The position numbers and the translations under genes were made by a program. The notes under the pieces are model-generated. The model searched no databases, had not been told where the DNA came from, and saw only the letters and a program-made list of their open reading frames with translations. From positions 1,108,481-1,172,480 of the forward strand of contig NZ_VUOC01000002.1 in NCBI RefSeq assembly GCF_008386695.1: a DNA stretch of 64,000 nt, in the 5' to 3' direction. Numbering within the stretch: the first letter of the stretch is position 1; the number at the start of each line of letters is the position of its first letter. Source of the stretch: Chitinophaga agrisoli. GTDB taxonomy: Bacteria; Bacteroidota; Bacteroidia; Chitinophagales; Chitinophagaceae. Shown one piece after another: positions 18,301-24,833 of this stretch.

Positions 18301-21011
18301 TCGTCGGAGATACCATCACCGGTAAAGTCCATATAATCCGGTGACAGTATACCTGTAAGCAGGAAGGAATGCGCATAGGCAGGCATTTCCTCCCGGTTAA
18401 AGTACCAATCGGTACCGTTCCTGTTGGTGGTACTGTCATCTACACCCGGCGTATATTTCACCAGTCCGTCCTTTATATTACCATTGCCGGCATTTACTGC
18501 GAACGTGGCTTCCTGTTGTTTCAGGTTATATACAGGCAGGCCATATACATATCTCCTGCCATCATTATTCAGTACATCTATTTCAGAGATGTGATCCGCT
18601 TTGCGGAATCCGTACACTCTTTTTTCTTTTGTGATAAGCGTATCCTTTCCTCCATCCAACGTAACGCCTATTCCTGTGCGGAAGGTATCCTTGGAAACAG
18701 GCGGATACAGGAAGGCCTGCGGAATGATGGTACGGGGATGACCATTGTACTCCCAGTATAGTTTAACACTTCCCAGTTTCCTGAACTGGAAATAGTCCAG
18801 CTGTATATCCACAAACTGGCCCGCTACCAGGTTTACGGTCGTTTTTCCCATGGTATTCTCGTCTCCGGCGCCCTGCACATACCAGCGGTTTGTCATCTGC
18901 TTGCCATTCAGGTATAATGCTGCACCATCATCACTATCTGTGATCAAAGTATATGTACCAGTTTCATCGGCCTTTAAACGGCCTTTCCAGGAAACGGAAT
19001 ATTCGTCTCCCAGGTCCTCTGGGGAGCCGGCTTTTATATCTTCAGTGCGGGAAAAATCTATTTTACTATCCAACCGACTATATACCTTATGCCAACCCTG
19101 CGTCCACCACATAATCCCTTTAAAGTAGTCGCCTAACAAACCGGTTCCGCTTGCATTGGTCTCATCAGGAAAAGTATTGTCACAGTTCTGCATGCCAAAG
19201 GTGTTGAGCGTATAGCTCTCTATGTATTTTGACAGCCCTGTCTCGCCGGCCTCTTTTGCCGTGAGGTAAGTGATCACCTGTGTCCTTTTCTCCCGGTTTG
19301 TTTTAACTGCGGTCTCTTTCTTCAGCTGTACTTTCTCTACAAGTTGCTGGTTTCTGTAACGGTTCAGGTAATTGGTGGTGGACATGGTGCTGCTACTGTT
19401 ACCAAGTTGGTACAGATCTACTGCCACCAGGTCGTCCCCGCCAATGGCATCGTAAAAAGATTTATCATTTGCCGTTGCTTCACCGGGATTGCGGAAATAA
19501 GCCGGTTCAAATAGTTTATCCTGTTGCTGGAACCCGATGGTGTTAGCCAGGGGATTTTGACTGGTCCAGCGGCCGGTTTCACTAAATGCCCGCACATAGT
19601 TCAGGTCTACGCCACCATGCACAATATTGCCCCAGCCAATATCAATACTGATCTTACCGGATTGATCTTTCGTTTTCATATAATGGTCATACACAAATCC
19701 AAGATCGCTGCGGTATGCACGGAACATTCCCCCGGTTCCTTCGCCGGTAACGGAGAAAACGTCATAGGTATAGGTAGGCAACCCTATATTGGGCAGATCC
19801 GGTTTCTCGCGGTAGGGTATTTCTTTTTCCCGGTTATAGTCCAGCAGCACGTCCGGAGAAGTGCCATTCTGGTAATTCAGGTAACCGTAAGCCGGGATAG
19901 AGCGGTGCTGATCTTCTGGCGCTATATACTGGTTTGACATATAGCCGCTTACAAAAAAACTGGGATGTACCAGCGTAATGGCCCCGCCTATTTTAAGCGT
20001 TACCGCGTACATGCTGCTGGTATATGGTAAATTGACAGTGGGCGTAAAAGACGGATAGGCAAATGACATCAGCGTACGGGAAATGCTGTTACCGCTGGTA
20101 CGCGGCTTTTTACCTTCTTCGCCCTTCTGTCCGCTGGTACCTGCGGAAAGCTGCAGGGCCTGCATGCCGGACCGGGAATTATAACCGGTACCTATGGCCA
20201 GGAACCCGCCGTAACTGCCTTTATCTGCTGCACGTTTTTCTTGTGCATGCAAGGATAAGGAAGGCGACAACGTTACGCCTTGCTGGGAGTTATTAGTCAG
20301 CGACATACCCGCCGTTAACGGGCTGGCGGCCTTCGCTCCCACATTGATGCTCACGTTTACGCCATATTCGAGGCCCCAACCCCGATAGGTATTGTGAAAC
20401 ACGCCCAGGCTGCCGCCCAGGCCAATAGGCACGCCTGTCACCTCTACATCCATACCGGATGTTACGCCGATCGTTTTACTATCCTTAACAGAAGATGTTT
20501 TCAGAATGGAATCTGTACCGTTAAAATCGTCTGGCAGGCCTCTCATATTACGGTTAATGGCGCCGGCGTTGATATTCCAGCCCAACCCTACCCAACTGGC
20601 TTCTTCGTCCATGGTAATGCCGCTGTTATAGCCGATGGTGACAGGGTATCCGCCAACATCCATCAGCGGCAGGGTATAGGAGAAATTACCAGTAAAAAGA
20701 TCCACCATATTGGCGGTGTTGGCAGAGTGGAACGAATTGCTTTCCGGCTGCCCCGGACCGCCGAAGCTTTCAGCGGCAGCGGGCGCTTTCATCTCTTTTC
20801 TCTTTGGAGTAGCGGTGACAGCCGTCATATTAATGCCAGGCTTTTTCACTGCTTTTCTGTACATGTTGACAGATCCGGCTGCACCTATGTGATAATTGCC
20901 AGTAAAGCGTGCCCCCCTTGCATAAGCGGGCACCACTATATCTCCGTACAGCAACAACAAGCAGATGATCGCAATCGTTTTCCTAGCTTTTGCAGCAAGT
21001 GCCAGTATCAT
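15372..21011 (-). CDS. SpvB/TcB-like shell protein with PA14 domain
   Basis: This is a 1,879-residue secreted protein with an N-terminal signal segment (~1-32). Residues ~100-165 carry the SpvB/TcB-type opening: VDLFTGNFSYTLPLMDVGG, then YNSGITMDEEASWVGLGWNINAG and a GLPDDF block. In this family that region starts a beta-strand-rich shell. A PA14 domain lies at ~620-770 (GLLGDYFKGIMWW, TGTYTLITDSDDGAALYLNG, SVKLYWEYNG). The remainder is strand-rich with RHS-like VRSIHTKNT and YTENFYHVDD segments but no clear core or tip. In insecticidal Tc complexes a TcB-like protein pairs with an RHS TcC to close a cocoon around the toxin. The same pairing with the 2,911-residue RHS protein is inferred here. 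The PA14 domain would suit glycan or receptor binding. Confidence 0.8.
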   Translation of the reverse strand: MILALAAKARKTIAIICLLLLYGDIVVPAYARGARFTGNYHIGAAGSVNMYRKAVKKPGINMTAVTATPKRKEMKAPAAAESFGGPGQPESNSFHSANTANMVDLFTGNFSYTLPLMDVGGYPVTIGYNSGITMDEEASWVGLGWNINAGAINRNMRGLPDDFNGTDSILKTSSVKDSKTIGVTSGMDVEVTGVPIGLGGSLGVFHNTYRGWGLEYGVNVSINVGAKAASPLTAGMSLTNNSQQGVTLSPSLSLHAQEKRAADKGSYGGFLAIGTGYNSRSGMQALQLSAGTSGQKGEEGKKPRTSGNSISRTLMSFAYPSFTPTVNLPYTSSMYAVTLKIGGAITLVHPSFFVSGYMSNQYIAPEDQHRSIPAYGYLNYQNGTSPDVLLDYNREKEIPYREKPDLPNIGLPTYTYDVFSVTGEGTGGMFRAYRSDLGFVYDHYMKTKDQSGKISIDIGWGNIVHGGVDLNYVRAFSETGRWTSQNPLANTIGFQQQDKLFEPAYFRNPGEATANDKSFYDAIGGDDLVAVDLYQLGNSSSTMSTTNYLNRYRNQQLVEKVQLKKETAVKTNREKRTQVITYLTAKEAGETGLSKYIESYTLNTFGMQNCDNTFPDETNASGTGLLGDYFKGIMWWTQGWHKVYSRLDSKIDFSRTEDIKAGSPEDLGDEYSVSWKGRLKADETGTYTLITDSDDGAALYLNGKQMTNRWYVQGAGDENTMGKTTVNLVAGQFVDIQLDYFQFRKLGSVKLYWEYNGHPRTIIPQAFLYPPVSKDTFRTGIGVTLDGGKDTLITKEKRVYGFRKADHISEIDVLNNDGRRYVYGLPVYNLKQQEATFAVNAGNGNIKDGLVKYTPGVDDSTTNRNGTDWYFNREEMPAYAHSFLLTGILSPDYMDFTGDGISDDDRGNAVKFNYTRVAGIHNPYGWRSPYTDSASYIEGLRADNRDDKGSYIYGEKELWYMHSIESKNMIATFKLGDRKDLLAIDRDGKKHTGPAKKLEEINLYNKADFRARGLQAVPVKTVHFSYSYTLCRGINGAVNDSGKLTLDSIWFTYNGNEKGKRNPYVFHYNKNNPGYNAKSFDRWGNYKDPLQNPGSSSTNLITNSEYPYSLQDSTLAANNAAAWTLDSIIEPAGGRMKITYESDDYGYVQNKRAAQLFKIAGFSNTKPVTGSPLSSNLYDAKTTFDIADNLYVCINVPRKVNNNNEVYSWYLQGLDTTYFKLFTKMPTDKWGSGSEYVPCYATLDLEGGYGSINGGSTIWVKLKSIDNDGNAGGPYSPLAKAAIQFLRLNLPSKAYPGSDIGDDAGIADQVKVVLGMAGNIINMFSSFDNTARNKGWAKTVDLSRTFIRLNNPFFKKYGGGLRVKSIVSYDHWSAMTKQKESVYGQEYLYTTTRLVNNVKETISSGVAVYEPVLGGEENPWRVPVKQYGEQVAALAPVNLGYTEEPLGESLFPAPAVGYSKVRVRSIHTKNTRSANGYTETNFYTAYDFPTLTEKTNLADQKRKYKPALGSFLHIDAKYFLAVSQGFKVELNDMHGKIRSVATYPETDPEHYITYTENFYHVDDVNAEFKHLNNTVPAITLQGAIDPAASIGKDVELMTDMREQRAVTHAYNVNLNTDMFAAGILPWLIPSLLNLAQRDENKFRSVAVTKVVNRHGIVDSVRAIDKGSRVTTSNMLYSSESGEPVLTGTQNEYNAPIYHFTYPADWMYDGMSGAYKNVGFVTGDIDIKQGKVTRGLTAADVAAYFASGDEILIWSSPKTSGDDCNPRPATYPLSGKLWAVDATAISGGDPDIYFVDAKGAPFTGYNISLKIIRSGRKNISAVAGEVTMMANPLKKDAGGAYHLVIDNNSKIINAAVTEFKQHWKVDDARKARLICAPNEQ

Positions 21012-21035
21012 GTAAATATTATTTAGCGTAAATTT

Positions 21036-22139
21036 TTATTGTTTATCCAATGGCGCATATATGAACTTCATGCTCCAACGCTCCTGCCGGGAGTTGACCA
21101 GGCGGAACTGGTAGCTTTTGCCTTTCTCCAGCCGTGCGCTGCGTTTCAATGCCAACTCCAGCAGGTTCTCGCCGGCTTGCAGCGAAAGGCTACCTGTTTG
21201 CACCACTTCGTTATTATCCTGTAGCGCTATGATCTCGTACTGCACTTTTTTATCATTGGCTAAGTTGCTGTAGGAAACCTGCAGCGGACCGCTGCAATTG
21301 ATCACGGCGCTCGTCAGCTCTTTTTTCAATTGCACAAAACCGCTGAGGTCAGCTCTATTATTTACCTGCTTACCGGCGATCCGGAAGGTCCATACCTCTG
21401 TTTGCGCGGCAAACCGGGGACCGTTGTTGGCGATGATCGTCCAGGCATATAGTTTAGCTGTATCCAGTGTCATAGCAGACGCAGGATAGTTGATGAACAG
21501 GTTCTTATTGTGCGGCGCCCGGAACACCGGTATATTCTGTTGTATAGCTTCCGGCGCGGATTGGCCCGGACGTACTTCCACCAGCTTTAACTCATAATTC
21601 AGGTCATTGAAGATATTCAGCGGAGCCGGGGGTAACCAGGTAAACTGGGGTAGTCTGGATTCCAGCATACTTTCATTAGCGGGCGTATTTAACAATGGCG
21701 GACTTACCGGTTCTACTGTGAAGGGAATGCAATCTTCTGCTATCAATCCGCCGGTATGGCTGGTTGACACCACGCTATAACAGGCCTGGTAATTACCTGT
21801 TGTCAGTAAGCCATTGGTATTCCTATCTACAGCCGCAGAGAGATACTCATATTGTATGGGCTCTATGTCCGTTGCCTGTAATCGCCGGCCGCCTTTATTC
21901 AACACTATGGTCCGGGAAACGCCGGTTAATAGCGGCTGGTTGGTTTCTGCATCCGACAAACGCAATACCATCTTTACACTTACCGGGTTAGCTGAAGCGG
22001 ACGTTAGCACAATATTCCATAATTGTGATTTCTGCATGATCCCAACCGGCGGTATCTGCACGGTCATGCTTACCTGTCCGTGCATTTGCAGCGCGGTCAG
22101 CATAACCACCGTCCATAGGCATAGGTACTTCTTCATCAT
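21036..22139 (-). CDS. Secreted Ig/fibronectin-like accessory protein of the RHS operon
   Basis: The 367-residue product has a signal peptide (~1-20, LQMHGQ). It contains beta-sandwich-type segments: an early VSMTVQIPPVGIMQKSQLW module, then PLLNTPANESMLESRLPQFTWLPPAP, a fibronectin-like start typical of Bacteroidota surface proteins. It ends with a domain in the form SGPLQVSYSNLANDKKVQYE ... LELALKRSARLEKGKSYQFRLVNSR. There is no enzymatic motif. It lies 9 bases after the outer-membrane barrel gene and 24 bases before the TcB-like gene. A plausible job is linking the barrel to the shell proteins, but that is context-based inference and I do not recognise a named family. Confidence 0.65.
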   Translation of the reverse strand: MMKKYLCLWTVVMLTALQMHGQVSMTVQIPPVGIMQKSQLWNIVLTSASANPVSVKMVLRLSDAETNQPLLTGVSRTIVLNKGGRRLQATDIEPIQYEYLSAAVDRNTNGLLTTGNYQACYSVVSTSHTGGLIAEDCIPFTVEPVSPPLLNTPANESMLESRLPQFTWLPPAPLNIFNDLNYELKLVEVRPGQSAPEAIQQNIPVFRAPHNKNLFINYPASAMTLDTAKLYAWTIIANNGPRFAAQTEVWTFRIAGKQVNNRADLSGFVQLKKELTSAVINCSGPLQVSYSNLANDKKVQYEIIALQDNNEVVQTGSLSLQAGENLLELALKRSARLEKGKSYQFRLVNSRQERWSMKFIYAPLDKQ

Positions 22140-22148
22140 TCTTCTTAT

Positions 22149-24407
22149 TTAAAATATCTTTGTATATGTAAGTCTTCCTGTATTATTCGGCACCAGCTGC
22201 TTAGCGGCGCCAGGCACAAATCCTTTATCCGCCATCAGAGAAACCTCTCCCAGCCTGGGTATATTCACACGTGTATTACCGGAATACCCCAGCTGTTCTA
22301 TGTTAAATTGTGTTTGCCGGTTATATTTTGCACCGCCTCCTATCTCCAGCCAGTTATTTATTTTATACTGCACATTTCCGTCTATACCATACAGATCATA
22401 ATCCTGGTTGGTAGCGGCTGACAAAGAACCGTTGAGTGTAAATTTTCCCAGGAACACCGTATGGTTCAACAGGATATTCTTGCTATTGAAATACACGAAA
22501 TTGCTGTCTGTCTGTTTATTATAGAACCGGGTATAGGAAAAGATGGTATTCATCATCACGCCATTGTATTCGTAGAAATGACTAACAGACCCAACCAGTG
22601 TGTAAAAAAGGTTCTCTGTGTATTGGTTTTCACTAAGCTTTATGAGCTGGGAACTAGGCATATAACCCACCGCAACTACCGGCCATTTTTTTATCCGCAA
22701 AGTGGCTTGTATACTTTTGAAGATGGTGTTTGTCTTATAGTCTACATTCTGATACAGGCTGGTAAAATCATTCTGGCGGATGGAAGCAGATAATGTAAGC
22801 TGCTTCCTGAAAAATGGCTGATCTACCCGCAGTGACCAGGCGCTTTGCGAAGAGCCGGTAGTATACAGACTAAACGACTGGAAATTAGCGCCCATCTTTT
22901 TATACATAGCATTGATACGGGTGCCCGTCAGCGGGACAAATGAAAACGAGCTTACAGAGTAGGCCTCGTTGGAACGGTTACCCAGCTCCAACATACTGCC
23001 CATTGTGCTTTGTTTATCTGTGCTGCGCGCGTAATAGGGCAAGGATGATTTAGCCACCTCTCCTACCAGGTAGTTGTTCCGGTTCAGCTGCCACTTACCC
23101 TCCAGGGACACGCCCATTATATTGTAGTTGGGGGCCGTCTGCGGGTTGGTACCAGTTGTATCTGTATTAAAGTTGTATAGCTGCTTTTTACCGGTATACC
23201 ATGTAAAAATGATGTTATTTCCTTCCCGCATGCCTGTACCCACTCTTATCAGGTTCAGGTACTGTCGGGACCTGTTCTCATTCACGATAAAATTCCGGAA
23301 ACGGTAATCCACCATACCGGTTGCGAATGCTACATAATAGGATGGGTTGTATTCTGCCTGCACACCAAGGATGCTGATATCTTTTGCGGTTAACTCAGAA
23401 TAATCCACAATGGTACGGCCAACACCTACAGATCTTATAGCCAGCAGGTTCTTGTATCCTTTAGGCAATACCGTATCCGGCAGGTTCATAGCATGCAGGT
23501 TATCAGCCAGCTCCTTATTGTTCCGACTTTTCATGAGTACGTCCAGCAGCTGCGTGTTATTAACCCCATATGCTTTCTGCTTCCCGAGGTATAACTGATC
23601 CAGGCCGGCCAACTGTTTTTGCAGAGAATCCAGCTGCTGTGCCGCTGCTGCCCTTTCTTTCACCAACCTGCTCATGGCGGTATCTGTCTGTGACATTTTA
23701 GGCCGGTCTATCGGCGGCCAGCGTTGTGCCAGGTTAATATCCTGCATTCCAAAGCCCGCAAGACGAGATAGAGAATCCTGCACCTTTTCATACAACGCCC
23801 GTTCTTTAGCTTCCACTATCTGCTGTACACCGAAACGGGCAGCTATGCTGTTCTTTAACTGGTACACCTCATTGGCTTTCTGTTCCCATTGCGCACGTAA
23901 GGCCTTTAACTCATCCAGCTGTTGCAACCGCCCTGCATCCCAATGCCTGGCCTTATCTGCCAGCATATTCTTAAAATCACTGTTGGTATACTGAAGGTTA
24001 ATGCCCGTGATATTCCTGAAAAGGGATGAATTACCCATATTGGTCGTGAAAGCCACCCGGAGCGGGTACTGGTTCCTGACGGTAATGTCCAGGAAAGTCT
24101 GCACCGTATGCTGGTACACATCGTTTTCGATATAGGGCGTGTCTACATGGGATTGATAGTAGAGATCATACGTAACGTTACCGTGGATAACAAGGAAGGG
24201 TGTACGGGGTGGCAAAGCTATCACCTCCCGCCTTTTCCTGATCGTAGGGACAACTGTATCCTTTCTGAATAAAGGGTAGCTAACAGCCGTCACTCCTTTA
24301 CAGCCGTCCTGTATCAGATAAAATCCGGTATCCTGCTTCGTTTGACTGAATCCTTCACGTGCAATCAGCAAAAACACCCATAATAATATGTAGGTACAGG
24401 TTCTCAA
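22149..24407 (-). CDS. Outer-membrane beta-barrel protein with coiled-coil N-terminus, first RHS operon gene
   Basis: A 752-residue protein with a signal peptide (~1-22, REGFSQ). After a short beta-rich domain (~40-130) comes a clearly helical, glutamine/leucine-rich stretch (~150-275: LQQLDELKALRAQWEQKANE, RLVKERAAAAQQLDSLQKQL) that should form a coiled coil. From ~310 to the C-terminus the sequence shows the alternating polar/aromatic pattern of a transmembrane beta barrel (SYYVAFATGMVDYRFRNFIV, TRINAMYKKMGANFQSFSLY, LFYTLVGSVSHFYEY). It ends in RLTYTKIF, a barrel-type aromatic C-terminus. It opens the eight-gene operon and may be the export pore or anchor for the secreted shell proteins. 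That role is inferred; it is not an identifiable TolC or T9SS subunit. Confidence 0.75.
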   Translation of the reverse strand: MRTCTYILLWVFLLIAREGFSQTKQDTGFYLIQDGCKGVTAVSYPLFRKDTVVPTIRKRREVIALPPRTPFLVIHGNVTYDLYYQSHVDTPYIENDVYQHTVQTFLDITVRNQYPLRVAFTTNMGNSSLFRNITGINLQYTNSDFKNMLADKARHWDAGRLQQLDELKALRAQWEQKANEVYQLKNSIAARFGVQQIVEAKERALYEKVQDSLSRLAGFGMQDINLAQRWPPIDRPKMSQTDTAMSRLVKERAAAAQQLDSLQKQLAGLDQLYLGKQKAYGVNNTQLLDVLMKSRNNKELADNLHAMNLPDTVLPKGYKNLLAIRSVGVGRTIVDYSELTAKDISILGVQAEYNPSYYVAFATGMVDYRFRNFIVNENRSRQYLNLIRVGTGMREGNNIIFTWYTGKKQLYNFNTDTTGTNPQTAPNYNIMGVSLEGKWQLNRNNYLVGEVAKSSLPYYARSTDKQSTMGSMLELGNRSNEAYSVSSFSFVPLTGTRINAMYKKMGANFQSFSLYTTGSSQSAWSLRVDQPFFRKQLTLSASIRQNDFTSLYQNVDYKTNTIFKSIQATLRIKKWPVVAVGYMPSSQLIKLSENQYTENLFYTLVGSVSHFYEYNGVMMNTIFSYTRFYNKQTDSNFVYFNSKNILLNHTVFLGKFTLNGSLSAATNQDYDLYGIDGNVQYKINNWLEIGGGAKYNRQTQFNIEQLGYSGNTRVNIPRLGEVSLMADKGFVPGAAKQLVPNNTGRLTYTKIF

Positions 24408-24647
24408 AACAATGTGTTAATATTCATTTCTTAGGTATAGGCATGCGATTATCCGCATGTTTCTTGTTAATATACATGAACACAGAAAAAACGCGGTTAT
24501 ATCCGCCCGGGAAATATGACAATTATAATAGCAGGCAATATACTTGCACTTTTCACACGTTATAGGGATGCAATCTTAAGTTGTCATTATTTGGGTTACA
24601 TAACTTTCGGTTTTTTGTCCTCCTGGTATTTGAGTAGAGTTAAGGGT
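24408..24647. other. Leader region of the RHS operon, no gene seen
   Basis: This is about 240 bases between the first operon gene and the flanking repeat. It is AT-rich and contains only short frames with no recognisable protein. If the promoter in the repeat is used, this stretch would be an unusually long 5' untranslated leader. I see no convincing riboswitch or attenuator hairpin in it. Confidence 0.5.
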
Positions 24648-24722
24648 TGTACTGCTCACCTTTTCAACTCATAGGTATAAATGATTCGCGACAAAGATTT
24701 ATATATTTTGTGAAACATACAA
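24648..24722. repeat. Right copy of the direct repeat flanking the RHS operon
   Basis: Matches 2-78 in the same orientation with about 68 of 75 identical positions and one 2-base gap. It lies between the operon's first gene (start at 24407, minus strand) and the terminator of the neighbouring peptidase operon. The identity covers the whole promoter-like element and continues beyond it to the sequence GTACTGCTCACC at its low-coordinate end. Confidence 0.8.
24692..24722 (-). promoter_or_regulatory. Candidate Bacteroidota promoter of the RHS operon
   Basis: On the minus strand TTG (24722-24720) and AATCTTTG (24699-24692) are separated by 20 bases. This fits the Bacteroidota TTG / TAnnTTTG promoter with one mismatch in the -7 box. 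Both elements and the exact spacing are kept in the left repeat copy at 48-78. Transcription would start near 24,685, roughly 270 bases before the first start codon. Confidence 0.4.
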
Positions 24723-24754
24723 ATTTTTTTACTGCATTTTTTTATCATTGACGC

Positions 24755-24808
24755 CAATCATTAAAATAACAGGGCGGGCGTCTGCATATAATATGCAAAC
24801 ACCCGCCC
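24755..24808 (-). terminator. Terminator of the SusCD/peptidase operon
   Basis: A long hairpin (24772-24789 with 24791-24808, two mismatches in 18 pairs, single-base loop) starts about 25 bases after the stop codon of the M14 peptidase gene. On the minus strand it is followed by a moderately T-rich tail (TGTTATTTTAATG). It cleanly separates the peptidase operon from the RHS operon. Confidence 0.8.
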
Positions 24809-24833
24809 ATGTTATACGTCAATCCCTCCTCCC

